This document shows positions 25,209-33,853 of a stretch of 64,000 nucleotides of DNA, in pieces. The stretch is from Desulfoluna limicola (GTDB taxonomy: Bacteria; Desulfobacterota; Desulfobacteria; Desulfobacterales; Desulfolunaceae), in NCBI RefSeq assembly GCF_021654575.1, contig NZ_AP024488.1, positions 186,001 through 250,000 of the forward strand. Direction: 5' to 3'. Under the pieces are notes generated by a model that saw nothing but the letters and a program-made list of their open reading frames with translations, ran no database searches and was not told the origin of the DNA. The position numbers and the translations under genes were made by a program. Every line of letters starts with the position of its first letter. The stretch's first letter is position 1.

Positions 25209-25317
25209 CCGGTCTTTCTGGATGGTTATTTGTCTTCTTCGCTGCCCGCTGTGTGTGTCTCCCATTTAATGGGATTCGACCAGCGGGCAGGGAATGAGCA
25301 AACAGGCTTAGATTGGC

Positions 25318-25346
25318 TTGACAACCGCAAAGGTGTGGCTTAGGAT
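25318..25346 (+). promoter_or_regulatory. Promoter of the first cobalamin riboswitch transcript
   Basis: TTGACA (25318-25323), 17-bp spacer, TAGGAT (25341-25346), immediately before the riboswitch. Confidence 0.6.
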
Positions 25347-25351
25347 CACGC

Positions 25352-25590
25352 CTGATACTTGGTGCAGCAATGCTTAATAGGGAACGCCGTGAAAATCGGA
25401 GACGGGCCCGCCGCTGTAACCGGGGACGCTTATCGCAACAACGCCACTTTCTTGATACGTGCGGGACAACCGGCTCGAATAAAGAGGGGAAGGCGCGAGA
25501 ACGCGGTTGATCCGGAAGTCAGAAGACCTGCCAGGTGCTATATGATGTCTCGTGGACGGGTTAATTCACGATGCCCCACTGTCTTTCCGG
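25352..25590 (+). ncRNA. Cobalamin riboswitch 1
   Basis: The core GCCGCTGTAACC (25410-25421) follows GGGAACGCCGTGAAAATCGG. The B12 box CCGGAAGTCAGAAGACCTGCC lies at 25512-25532. Both are diagnostic of the adenosylcobalamin-sensing element. A strong terminator, not a gene, follows 170 bp later. Exact ends are approximate. Confidence 0.9.
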
Positions 25591-25700
25591 GCGGTGAGGG
25601 CAGTCTCAAAAAAAGGGACTGCAGGAACACGAGGACCCATCATATAGAGGGACGTACTGCCGTGGTAAAGGGTGCGTCCGCCATTGAGGATTGAATTCGG

Positions 25701-25742
25701 AATCCCCATACATGCTTAACATCGCATGTATGGGGATTTTTT
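25701..25742 (+). terminator. Strong intrinsic terminator between the two riboswitches
   Basis: A perfect 15-bp stem (25701-25715 with 25724-25738; arm AATCCCCATACATGC) and an 8-nt loop, followed by TTTTTTG. It would end the transcript after riboswitch 1 unless antitermination occurs. Confidence 0.85.
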
Positions 25743-25794
25743 GTTTTTGGCTCTGGAGACCTGTTGAGATCTTTGATCCCGGTTCTCAGGGCGA

Positions 25795-26085
25795 ACACGT
25801 GACCGGGTCCCCTTAAGTGGGGTCTTGCAACACGCAGGAAGGGAATCCCGTGAAAATCGGGAACGGTCCCGCCGCTGTAACCGGGAACTGTGCAGGCCAT
25901 GATGGGGAGTTGCAAACGGGCACGATGCTGTTTGTGGTGCCATCATGAAAACGTCACTGTCGGTCGTCTCCACACCTTTCACGGAGACGTATTCACGATG
26001 GGAAGGCAGCCTTGCACGGGATGATCCGGAAGTCAGAAGACCTGCCCGGCATGAGACGCTGTCTTTCCACCATCTTGTCTTGATG
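25795..26085 (+). ncRNA. Cobalamin riboswitch 2, leader of cbiK
   Basis: The core GCCGCTGTAACC (25871-25882) follows GAATCCCGTGAAAATCGGGA; the B12 box lies at 26036-26056. The distal part holds a hairpin CCACCATC/GATGGTGG at 26077-26099. It lies about 150 bp before cbiK and should repress the operon when cobalamin is plentiful. Ends are approximate. Confidence 0.9.
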
Positions 26086-26133
26086 GTGGCAGGGTCCCTG
26101 CGATGGACGGGGAGTTGCAGCGTGGTGAGAGGG

Positions 26134-26165
26134 CCAAGCAAACAGGGTGCAGCCCTTTTTTCGTT
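26134..26165 (+). terminator. Candidate attenuator of riboswitch 2
   Basis: AGGGC and GCCCT can pair around a long loop and are followed by TTTTTTCG. The stem is short, so translational control by the hairpin TGTGTTGA/TCAACACA just before the cbiK ribosome site is the alternative. Confidence 0.4.
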
Positions 26166-26234
26166 GTGTGTTGACGGCCTCGCCTCAACACCTGAACTGA
26201 TTGTTTCAACACACCCAACGTAAAAGGTAAGACG

Positions 26235-27209
26235 ATGAAAAAAGTGACTGTCTGGATTCTGAGCCTGGTCCTGATGACCTTCTTTGGTTTTTCACATGCA
26301 ACAGCCTCGACTGCACGCCAGGAGGTTGATGCGGTTGTGATTGCCAGCTTCGGAACCAGTTACCCCGAAGCCCTCAAGGCTATTTTGGCCATCGACAAAG
26401 AGATGAGAAAAGAGTTTCCCGAGGCAGAGATCAAGCATGCCTTTACCTCCAACATCATTCGTGGGATCTGGCGCAAGCGCGCAGATGACACCGCCTGGAA
26501 AAAGGCAAACCCGGATACGCCGGCATGGCTTTACGAGGTGAAAGGCCCCTTGTCTACGTTTGGTGAGCTTCAAGAAGAGGGCAAAAAGCGTGTGGTGGTG
26601 CAGACCACTCATATCTATGCAGGGGAAGAGTACCTTGATTTGAAAGCCTATGTGGACGCAGTGGCAGGGATTGAGACCTTGCGCGCCAAGTGGAAGCCCT
26701 TTTCATACATGACGCTGGGGCGCCCCGCCCTCGGCAAAGCCGGGCTGCATCCCGAGTACCATGAAGACATTGAGGACGCCGCCAAGACCCTTGCCGGCGA
26801 TGTGGCAAAAGCCAAAAAAATGGACGCTGTCCTTGTTTACATGGGCCACGGGAACGACATCTTCCCCACCAGCGCTTACGCTGAATTTCAGAAGGCCATG
26901 AACAAAATGTACCCCGAGGTCACCACCATCGTGGGGAATGTGGAAGGCTATCCCGGCCTCGAAGAGGTGGAAGCCGCCCTGACGCACATGAAGGTGACGA
27001 AGGTGTTCATGAAGCCCTTTATGGTGGTTGCCGGCGATCATGCCCGCAATGACATGGCAGGGGATGAAGACGACGCCTGGAAAAGGATTTTCGAGAAGAT
27101 GGGCATCAAGGTGACTTGCGAGCTCAAAGGCCTTGGCGAGAACCCGGCTTGGGCGAAGCTCTACGCCAAGCACGCCGTGGATGCTGTGACCGTGCATACC
27201 GGCAAGTAG
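26235..27209 (+). CDS. cbiK: Exported sirohydrochlorin cobaltochelatase
   Basis: A 324-residue class II chelatase that inserts cobalt into sirohydrochlorin, the first committed step of the anaerobic cobalamin pathway. A cleavable signal peptide (MKKVTVWILSLVLMTFFGFS) sends it to the periplasm, as for CbiK(P) of Desulfovibrio vulgaris. Catalytic and metal-binding signatures are QTTHIYAGEEY, VYMGHGNDIFP and MVVAGDHARNDMAGDEDD. AAAGGTAAG precedes the ATG. It is the first gene after two cobalamin riboswitches. A periplasmic chelatase may alternatively serve cobalt or haem handling; location relative to cytosolic CbiL is an open question in the family. Confidence 0.9.
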   Translation: MKKVTVWILSLVLMTFFGFSHATASTARQEVDAVVIASFGTSYPEALKAILAIDKEMRKEFPEAEIKHAFTSNIIRGIWRKRADDTAWKKANPDTPAWLYEVKGPLSTFGELQEEGKKRVVVQTTHIYAGEEYLDLKAYVDAVAGIETLRAKWKPFSYMTLGRPALGKAGLHPEYHEDIEDAAKTLAGDVAKAKKMDAVLVYMGHGNDIFPTSAYAEFQKAMNKMYPEVTTIVGNVEGYPGLEEVEAALTHMKVTKVFMKPFMVVAGDHARNDMAGDEDDAWKRIFEKMGIKVTCELKGLGENPAWAKLYAKHAVDAVTVHTGK

Positions 27210-27344
27210 TTTTTTTCGGGGAGAACTAAACGTACTCCCCCGTAACCCTCTCCATATGTTCGAGTGTGGGGAGGTGAAAAAGTATGAAGCTTTATTCATA
27301 CAGCGTGCCCTCGTGGCAGCAACCCAATGAATACCAACCGTTGT

Positions 27345-27414
27345 GCATCCGCTGAGCGCGAAGCGAAGCGGATGCCATATGGGGTCCAGGGGATCATCCC
27401 CTGGCCGCCGGAGG
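27345..27414 (+). repeat. Chromosomal hairpin repeat whose box is the btuC ribosome site
   Basis: GCATCCGC/GCGGATGC stem, hairpin CCAGGGGATCATCCCCTGG, box GCCGCCGGAGGC. The GGAGG is 7 bases before the btuC ATG. Confidence 0.75.
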
Positions 27415-27419
27415 CACAC

Positions 27420-28499
27420 ATGACCACCGCCACAGAGCAGATAAGAAAACCAGGAGAGCTCCCTTCCTTTATTAAAGGGCTGGGTGGGCTGCTTTGCCTG
27501 TGCGCGCTTCTCTTTGGGGCGGTGCTCCTTTCGGCCCGTCTGGGGTTTGTGGAGTTCTCCTTTGGGGAGGTTCTTACCGCCCTCTGGCATGGAATCACCG
27601 GGGCCGAAGGCCAGAGCACGGCCGCTGAAACAGCCCGGGTGATGGTCTGGGAGGTGAGGCTTCCGCGTATCCTGACTGCGGCTGCCGCAGGGGCGGGGCT
27701 TGCTGTTGCCGGGGCCGTCTACCAGAACATTCTTTTGAACCCTCTGGCGGATCCATACACCCTGGGCGTCTCTTCGGGGGCAGCCTTTGGGGCAGCCGTG
27801 GCTCTTCTCTTCGGCATGGGAAAGGCGGTGGTCTCCGTTCCCTTGTTTGCCTTTTCCGGTGCCATTCTTACCCTTTTTATCGTCATTGCCATGGCCTCGC
27901 CTTCGGGACGGCTTTTGCGGTGCGGCATCGACTCCTCCAATCTTATTCTTTCGGGCATCATGGTTTCGGCCATCCTTTCGGCGGGCTTGAGCTTTATGAA
28001 GTACCTGGCCGACGAGCAGGTGTCGGTGATCATCTTCTGGCTCATGGGCAGCTTTGCTGCTGCTACCTGGCAGGATGCCGCGATTCTTACGGGCGTCACC
28101 GCAGCAGGTTTTCTCCTCTTTCTCTTTTACGCCCGGGACCTGAACCTTCTTGCCCTGGGAGAAAAGAGCGCCCGAAGCCTTGGGGTGGATACCTCAAAAA
28201 CGGTCCTCATTCTGTTGGTGGCAGCCTCCCTTGTGGCGGCCATCTGTGTCGCCGTGTCAGGCATTATCGGATTTGTCGGGCTTCTGGTACCGCACATGGT
28301 GCGGTTTGTCACCGGGCCTGATTCCCGAAAGCTTCTGCCTGCAACCCTTATCACCGGTGCCATACTGCTTCTTTTTGCCGACACGGTGACCCGTGCCGTG
28401 CTTCCGTATGAAGTGCCCATCGGGGTTCTGACAGCCCTTATCGGGGGGCCGGTTTTTTGTGTGATTTTCCGGAAGAGCCGAATGGGAGGCGGAGCATAA
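27420..28499 (+). CDS. btuC: Corrinoid/iron-siderophore ABC transporter permease
   Basis: A 359-residue FecCD/BtuC-family permease with about ten membrane helices. The signatures VRLPRILTAAAAGAGLAVAGA, LGVSSGAAFGA and GFVGLLVPHMVRFVTGPDSR are present. The ATG at 27420 uses GGAGG from the hairpin repeat. It forms an operon with the ATPase (1-nt gap) and the binding protein. Its place behind cbiK in a cobalamin cluster points to corrinoid rather than siderophore uptake; this is inferred from context. Confidence 0.88.
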   Translation: MTTATEQIRKPGELPSFIKGLGGLLCLCALLFGAVLLSARLGFVEFSFGEVLTALWHGITGAEGQSTAAETARVMVWEVRLPRILTAAAAGAGLAVAGAVYQNILLNPLADPYTLGVSSGAAFGAAVALLFGMGKAVVSVPLFAFSGAILTLFIVIAMASPSGRLLRCGIDSSNLILSGIMVSAILSAGLSFMKYLADEQVSVIIFWLMGSFAAATWQDAAILTGVTAAGFLLFLFYARDLNLLALGEKSARSLGVDTSKTVLILLVAASLVAAICVAVSGIIGFVGLLVPHMVRFVTGPDSRKLLPATLITGAILLLFADTVTRAVLPYEVPIGVLTALIGGPVFCVIFRKSRMGGGA

Positions 28500-28500
28500 C

Positions 28501-29298
28501 ATGACGGACAGTGTGCTCCACATGGATGGGATCTCCTTCAGGCGCGGAAAGCGTGAGGTGCTGAAAAGCATTGATGCCAGCTTTGAACAAGGGCTTTTCT
28601 ACGCCATTCTCGGCCCCAACGGGGTGGGGAAGAGCACCCTTGTGGAAATTCTTGCCGGACACCTGGAACCGGATGCCGGAACGGCCTCTCTTTTCGGGAC
28701 CCCTGTGAACAAGATCCCGGCCCGCAAAGTGGCCCAGGCGGTGGCTGTGGTAGCCCAGAGCCATGACGTTCGGTTTGCCTTTTCCGTGCGGGACGTGGTG
28801 ATGATGGGGCGTCATCCCCATATCGACCGCTTTGGCTCCCCTTCGGAAGACGATTTCAGGCTGGTGGAGGAGGCCATGAATGTTGCCGACATCCTTCACC
28901 TGGCCGACAGGCCTGTCACCGAGGTGAGCGGCGGTGAACGCCAGCGAACTCTCTTTGCTCGGGCCCTGGCCCAGGACACCCCTGTCCTGATACTTGATGA
29001 AGCCACGAGCAACCTCGACATGAAACACACCCTAAGCCTTCTTTCTGTTGTGAAGGAGAAGGTAAAGCGGGAGAACCGATGCGCCGTGGGGGTGTTTCAG
29101 GACATCAACACCGCGGCCCTCTTCTGCGATCGCTTTCTTTTTTTGAAAGATGGCCATGTGGCGGTGTCGGGACATGTGGACGAGACCCTTACCCCTGAGA
29201 CCCTCTGGGAGGTGTTCGGGGTGAAGACGCGAGTGATGGAGGATGCCTCCACCAACAGCCGCCAGGTGCTCTTCAGCCCGGGAGGTTTCCATGGGTAG
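28501..29298 (+). CDS. btuD: Corrinoid ABC transporter ATP-binding protein
   Basis: A 265-residue ABC ATPase. Walker A is LGPNGVGKSTLVE, the signature VSGGERQRTLFARALAQ, Walker B LILDEATSNLD, and the switch His lies in FQDINTAALFCDR context. It is cytoplasmic and energises the BtuC-type permease encoded just upstream. The end overlaps the binding-protein gene by 8 nt. AGGCGGAG precedes the ATG. Confidence 0.88.
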   Translation: MTDSVLHMDGISFRRGKREVLKSIDASFEQGLFYAILGPNGVGKSTLVEILAGHLEPDAGTASLFGTPVNKIPARKVAQAVAVVAQSHDVRFAFSVRDVVMMGRHPHIDRFGSPSEDDFRLVEEAMNVADILHLADRPVTEVSGGERQRTLFARALAQDTPVLILDEATSNLDMKHTLSLLSVVKEKVKRENRCAVGVFQDINTAALFCDRFLFLKDGHVAVSGHVDETLTPETLWEVFGVKTRVMEDASTNSRQVLFSPGGFHG

Positions 29299-30238
29299 AA
29301 AAACAGTTCTTGTCTCACTCTTGATGATCATCTCGATGGTGATCTCAGCTTTTTTGTGGGCACAGACCGCTGGCGCCGCACAGATTACCGACGCGTCGGG
29401 GCGGGTGATCACCTTTGAAAAGCCCTTTACCCGGATTATCTCCCTCTACAGCGCCCACACCGAGAATCTCCTCGCCATGGGAGGGCAGGAGGCCCTGATC
29501 GGGGCCTCCAAGACGGATGAAGGGACAAGCCTTCCCCGCTTTTCTTACCACGACGGCACCGAACGGTTCCTGGCAGCCCGTCCCGACCTGGTCCTTATCC
29601 GGCCCATGATCGAGAGGGGGTACGGCAGGCTGGTGGCGAGCCTTGAAGCGCGCGGCATCACCGTTGTTTCCCTGCAACCTGCCACCGTCGACGAGATGAT
29701 GGAGTACTGGGTGATCCTTGGGCAGCTGAGCGGCCGGGATACCGAGGCGCGGGCCATGGTATCGACCTTTGAAAGCGAGACGCACCGCATCAAGAAACTT
29801 ACGGATACGATTGATGAGCGAAAACAGGTGTTCTTTGAAGCCATGCACGGCAAGCTGCGCACCTTTTCCAAAGAGTCCATGGCTGCCTGGGCATTGGGGC
29901 TTGCTGGCGGCGTGAACGTCGCTGAAGACGCTGTCCCTTCCAAGGGGAGCAATATCGCCATTTATGGCAAAGAGCGCCTGCTTGCCAAGGGGCCGACCAT
30001 CGATGTCTACCTGGTGCAGCAGGGGCGCATGAACCGCGTCTCCATTGAGGAGATAAAAAAAGAACCCGGCTTTTCACTGATCCGGGCCGTGCTGGAAGGC
30101 GAGATTCATTTTGTGGACGAGGCCCTGGTGTCCCGACCCACCCCCGCACTTCTTGAGGGCGTCAGAAGCATTGGTCGCATCCTCTACCCGACGATTTTCG
30201 ACATGACGACAAAAGGACTGGCAGTGCATGAGCAGTAG
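29291..30238 (+). CDS. btuF: Corrinoid-binding protein of the ABC transporter
   Basis: A 315-residue periplasmic binding protein with an N-terminal signal peptide (VSLLMIISMVISAFLWA). The family features ITDASGRVITFEKPFTRIIS, AHTENLLAMGGQEALIG and RPDLVLIRP are visible. The ATG at 29291 follows GGAGG inside the end of btuD. No lipobox is obvious. It delivers corrinoid to BtuCD. A siderophore specificity cannot be excluded from sequence. It overlaps cbiA by 11 nt, so uptake and synthesis genes are coupled. Confidence 0.85.
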   Translation: MGRKTVLVSLLMIISMVISAFLWAQTAGAAQITDASGRVITFEKPFTRIISLYSAHTENLLAMGGQEALIGASKTDEGTSLPRFSYHDGTERFLAARPDLVLIRPMIERGYGRLVASLEARGITVVSLQPATVDEMMEYWVILGQLSGRDTEARAMVSTFESETHRIKKLTDTIDERKQVFFEAMHGKLRTFSKESMAAWALGLAGGVNVAEDAVPSKGSNIAIYGKERLLAKGPTIDVYLVQQGRMNRVSIEEIKKEPGFSLIRAVLEGEIHFVDEALVSRPTPALLEGVRSIGRILYPTIFDMTTKGLAVHEQ

Positions 30239-31637
30239 GGTGAACCATAATAAAACCGGGTTTCTGATCGGTGGCACCATGAGCGGCAGTGGCAAAACGA
30301 CCTTGTCCCTTGGCATCATGGCCGCGCTGAAAAGGCGCGGGCTTGCCGTGGCCCCTTTCAAGGTAGGGCCGGACTACATCGATCCTGGCCATCATCGCCG
30401 GGTGACGGGCCGCTACTCCCGCAACTTGGATGGCTGGATGCTCACGAAAGAGTATTGCAGAGATGCCTTTTTTACCACCATGGCCGATGCAGACGTGGCC
30501 GTGGTAGAGGGCGTGATGGGACTCTATGACGGGTTCTCCGGCACCGATGAGTCCGGCTCTTCGGCTCAGATGGCCAAATGGCTTGGGCTTCCCGTGATTC
30601 TGGTGGTGAACGCCGCCAGCATGGCCCGAAGCGCCGCAGCCCTTGTCACCGGGTTTCAGAACTTCGACCTCGAACTCGATTTCCTTGGCGTGGTCTTCAA
30701 CAACATCGGCAGCAAGAGCCACCTCAACTACCTCACCGAGGCCCTATCAGCCCACAGCGACCTGCCCTGCCTGGGCGGGATTCCAAGGGACGAAGCCTTA
30801 AGGATTCCCGAACGCCACCTTGGTTTAGTCACCGACGAGGAGCACCTGCTTTCCGGAAAAGAGACCGACCACCTGGCCGACACCGTGGAGGCCCACATCA
30901 ACCTGGATCTGCTGTTGGAAAGGGCAGGGGAGATCATTGCCCCGGCTGAGACTGCAGATGTCCGGGCTGAAACCGAATCTCCGGAACTTAAGATCGGCGT
31001 GGCCATGGACAGCGCCTTCTGCTTCTACTACCCGGACAACTTTGAAGCCCTGGAAAGGGCGGGGGCAACGCTGGTTCCCTTTTCCCCCGTAGACGATGAG
31101 ACCCTTCCAGAAGGACTCAACGGCCTCTACTTCGGCGGTGGCTACCCTGAGCTCTTTGCAGAAAAGCTCAGCGCCAACAAGGGCGTACGAAAGGCCGTCA
31201 AGGAGGCCTCCGAGTCCGGCATGCCAATCTACGGCGAGTGCGGCGGGCTCATGTATCTTTCCGAAGCCATCACCGACTTTGACGGAAACCGCCGGGAGAT
31301 GACCGGCTGTCTTTCCCTGGAAACAGAGATGCAGTCAAAACGCAGCGCCCTGGGCTATCGGGAGATCACCCTGAAAGAGGGCTCTCTTCTTGGGCCATCC
31401 GGCACCACCATCCGAGGACATGAATTTCACTACTCCAAACCGGTGGGAGACCCATCGTGTGAGACCATTTACCGGGTCACACCGCGCATCGATCGCACGC
31501 TTCCCGATGAGGGGTATGTAAGCGGCAATACACTGGGCAGCTACGTCCACCTTCACTTCGGAAGCTCTGCCGGAGTGGGAGAGGCGTTTGTGGCCCAATG
31601 CAGGAACTATAAAAAGCAGCCTCCGGCCACAAGGTGA
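30228..31637 (+). CDS. cbiA: Cobyrinic acid a,c-diamide synthase
   Basis: A 469-residue amidotransferase that amidates the a and c side chains of cobyrinic acid with glutamine and ATP. The N-terminal dethiobiotin-synthetase-like domain has GGTMSGSGKTTLSLG and FKVGPDYIDPGHH. The C-terminal class I glutamine amidotransferase domain has the nucleophile in YGECGGLMYL and His near GSYVHLHF. The last few codons (after NYKKQ) lie inside a copy of the hairpin repeat, so the C-terminus was reshaped by the repeat. Confidence 0.93.
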   Translation: MSSRVNHNKTGFLIGGTMSGSGKTTLSLGIMAALKRRGLAVAPFKVGPDYIDPGHHRRVTGRYSRNLDGWMLTKEYCRDAFFTTMADADVAVVEGVMGLYDGFSGTDESGSSAQMAKWLGLPVILVVNAASMARSAAALVTGFQNFDLELDFLGVVFNNIGSKSHLNYLTEALSAHSDLPCLGGIPRDEALRIPERHLGLVTDEEHLLSGKETDHLADTVEAHINLDLLLERAGEIIAPAETADVRAETESPELKIGVAMDSAFCFYYPDNFEALERAGATLVPFSPVDDETLPEGLNGLYFGGGYPELFAEKLSANKGVRKAVKEASESGMPIYGECGGLMYLSEAITDFDGNRREMTGCLSLETEMQSKRSALGYREITLKEGSLLGPSGTTIRGHEFHYSKPVGDPSCETIYRVTPRIDRTLPDEGYVSGNTLGSYVHLHFGSSAGVGEAFVAQCRNYKKQPPATR

Positions 31638-31718
31638 GCCACCTTGAAAGCTGATGGCGAATGCTCCCGGCCTTCGTTCCTCAGGCCGATCGCATTCGCT
31701 GACGGACAGAGCCCGTGA
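31619..31718 (-). repeat. Chromosomal hairpin repeat overlapping the end of cbiA
   Basis: GCCTCCGGCC, hairpin CAAGGTGAGCCACCTTG, GCGAATG/CGCATTCGC region with TTCGTTCCTCAGG core, and a terminal GACGGACAGAGCCCGTGAAC. The cbiA stop codon TGA lies inside the hairpin. Confidence 0.75.
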
Positions 31719-31782
31719 ACAATGGCTGAGATCACACCGTCTCCTTCATTAATACCGAAGGAATAACCAAAACCTGTTTGTC

Positions 31783-31825
31783 AAACTTTTGCAAAAGTTT
31801 GGCCCCCGGCAGGGCCGCCGGAGGC
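31783..31825 (+). repeat. Chromosomal hairpin repeat, partial copy before cbiC
   Basis: Hairpin AAACTTTTGCAAAAGTTT, CCCCCGGCAGGG spacer, box GCCGCCGGAGGC. Confidence 0.65.
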
Positions 31826-31850
31826 AAGAAATGAAGGAGTCAACACAGCG

Positions 31851-32468
31851 ATGAAACCCCAGGACATAGAAGACCTGAGCTTCAAGATCATTGAAGAGGA
31901 AGCCGGCGACCACGGGTTCTCCGAAAAGGAGTGGCCCATTGCCCGCCGTGTGATCCATACCAGCGCGGATTTCGAATACGTGGACAACCTTCGGTTTCAT
32001 CCCGAAGCCATTGAAAGTGGCATCGCGGCCATCCGGGCCGGTAAGCCCATTTTCACCGACACCAACATGGCCCTCTCCGGCATTCGCAAGATGGAAGTGA
32101 AGTCCTTCGACGGCAGCGTTACATGCCTGGTGGCCGATCCCGTGGTGGCCGCCACTGCCAAGACCCAAGGGATCACCCGGTCCAAGGCCGCCGTGGATGC
32201 CGTGGCAGACAAACTCGACGGCGCCATCTACGCCGTGGGCAACGCCCCCACAGCCCTGCTCCGCCTTCTGGAGCTGGTTCGGGAAGGGCGCATCAAGCCC
32301 GCCCTCATCGTGGGCTTTCCCGTGGGCTTTGTAAACGCAGCCGAGTCCAAGGCGGAGCTTCTGGAAACGGCGGGCGTCCCCTACATCACCAACGTGGGAC
32401 GCAAAGGGGGCTCCAACGTGGCCGCTGCGGCCGTCAATGCCTTGCTTATAATGGCAGCTGCCAGGTAA
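31851..32468 (+). CDS. cbiC: Cobalt-precorrin-8 methylmutase
   Basis: A 205-residue protein that moves the C-11 methyl group to C-12, giving cobyrinic acid. The family motifs ARRVIHTSADFEY (with the catalytic His), TDTNMALSGI and IVGFPVGFVNAAESK are intact. AAGGAG lies upstream of the ATG. It is separated from cbiA by two repeat copies and stands alone between repeats. Confidence 0.93.
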   Translation: MKPQDIEDLSFKIIEEEAGDHGFSEKEWPIARRVIHTSADFEYVDNLRFHPEAIESGIAAIRAGKPIFTDTNMALSGIRKMEVKSFDGSVTCLVADPVVAATAKTQGITRSKAAVDAVADKLDGAIYAVGNAPTALLRLLELVREGRIKPALIVGFPVGFVNAAESKAELLETAGVPYITNVGRKGGSNVAAAAVNALLIMAAAR

Positions 32469-32485
32469 GTCAGGTAGGGAAAAAA

Positions 32486-32609
32486 GCCTCCGGCGGCGAG
32501 GGTGGCGAAGCCACTTAGGCAAAAACACCTTGAAAGCTGATTGCGAATGCACGTTGTCCCTCGTTCCTCGGGCCAAATTGCATTCGCCTTTGCCGCGGGC
32601 TACGCCCGC
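32486..32609 (-). repeat. Chromosomal hairpin repeat, inverted copy
   Basis: GCCTCCGGCGGCGAGGGTGG with an enlarged hairpin, GCGAATGCA/TGCATTCGC stem around CCTCGTTCCTCGGG, and GCGGGCTACGCCCGC at the end. Confidence 0.7.
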
Positions 32610-32696
32610 CACTATCGTCGTGGGCTTTTCAAACTTTGCTACAAGCTTCGGAGAGTTGTGGAGACAATTTCGGTTACACTATCTCTGTCGATGTTT

Positions 32697-32793
32697 ACGG
32701 GCGCAGCCCGTCAGCGAATGTGAAGGGCATGAGGAACGAAGGTCAGGAACATTCGTGAACCTGGGGTCCAGGGGATCATCCCCAGGCCGGAGG
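32697..32793 (+). repeat. Chromosomal hairpin repeat, direct copy
   Basis: ACGGGCGCAGCCCGT, GCGAATG, GAGGAACGA core, GGGGATCATCCCC hairpin and a shortened box GGCCGGAGGC. Confidence 0.7.
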
Positions 32794-33123
32794 CCGTTAC
32801 TTTGAAAGAAAAAAATCTGCGTTGATCGTTTTGATCATGCCCCAACCAGATGGATGGAAAGCCCCCTTGCCCGGGAGCCCTTTCACAATATCCATCGGCA
32901 TGAGTGAGACAGGTACGCGCCGATCGTTTCATAGAAAGATTCATCAAAGCGGACAGGAGAAGTTGGAGGCTATGCAGCGCTGAAGGGGTGTCTGTCAATC
33001 GTCAACCCGGCTTTGATGAAAGATGCGGCAAATGCCGTTTTTAAAACAGTCGATTTTTCAGGGTTCTTGTGGAGAGTCGGCACCAATCAACCGCTTGAGC
33101 AGCAAGCGGATACCGAGGTAGTT

Positions 33124-33852
33124 ATGTCTGAGAACAGAGGCACGCTTTATGGCATTGGCGTAGGTCCGGGTGATCCCGACCTCATCACGATGAAAGCCGT
33201 CAAGGCCATGGGTGGCGTGGATGTGATTTTTACAGCATCCTCATCCAAGAACAGTTTCAGCCTGGCCGTGGACATCGCTCGTCCCCACCTTCCCGAAAAC
33301 GTGGACGTGGTGGTGCTCCCCTTTCCCATGACCAGCGACAAAGAGGTCATGGCCAAAGCATGGAACGAAAACGCATGCACAATCGCCAAGGTACTTGATG
33401 AAGGCAAGAACGTTGCATTCCTTACCCTGGGCGACCCCATGACCTACTCCACCTTCGGCTACATCGCCCAGTGCATGCGTTCAGATTACGCCGATTACCC
33501 CATGGTGACCATTCCCGGTATCACCTCTTTTCAAGCCGCCGCCGCCCGCATCAATACTCCCCTTGTGGAAGGCGAAGAGACCCTCATGATCACCTCCGGT
33601 GCCTACGGCGGAGCCCATGTGAGGCGCGTTGCCGATGCAGCTGAGAACGTGGTGCTGCTGAAGGCCTACAAAAACGTGGATGACATCGCCGACGCTCTCT
33701 CCGAAAGCAACCTTCTGGATCACAGCTGCGCCATCAAAAAGTGCGGCCGCCAAGGGGAAGAGATTGTATGGAACGTCAGCGACCTGAGGGACATCAAGCC
33801 CGATTACTGGACCCTGATCATTGCCAAGCAGAACAACGGACTGAAGATCTGA
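33124..33852 (+). CDS. cbiL: Cobalt-precorrin-2 C20-methyltransferase
   Basis: A 242-residue SAM-dependent methyltransferase of the tetrapyrrole methylase family, which methylates C-20 of cobalt-factor II. The motifs LYGIGVGPGDPDLITMKAVKA, FLTLGDPMTYSTFGYI and VTIPGITSFQAAAARI are present. The ATG at 33124 with GAGG upstream is the family-typical start; 37 extra in-frame codons are not needed. It ends one base before the next gene. Confidence 0.92.
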   Translation: MSENRGTLYGIGVGPGDPDLITMKAVKAMGGVDVIFTASSSKNSFSLAVDIARPHLPENVDVVVLPFPMTSDKEVMAKAWNENACTIAKVLDEGKNVAFLTLGDPMTYSTFGYIAQCMRSDYADYPMVTIPGITSFQAAAARINTPLVEGEETLMITSGAYGGAHVRRVADAAENVVLLKAYKNVDDIADALSESNLLDHSCAIKKCGRQGEEIVWNVSDLRDIKPDYWTLIIAKQNNGLKI

Positions 33853-33853
33853 G

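Larger units (their letters stand above)
32469..33123. other. Intergenic DNA between cbiC and cbiL
   Basis: Two repeat copies in opposite orientation (32486-32609 and 32697-32793) fill the left half. The right half (32800-33123) shows no recognisable gene, riboswitch or terminator. Confidence 0.5.

Noticed and set aside
25359..25694. Plus-strand 111-codon frame over riboswitch 1
   Set aside because: It runs through the conserved aptamer and has no ribosome site; the open frame is incidental.
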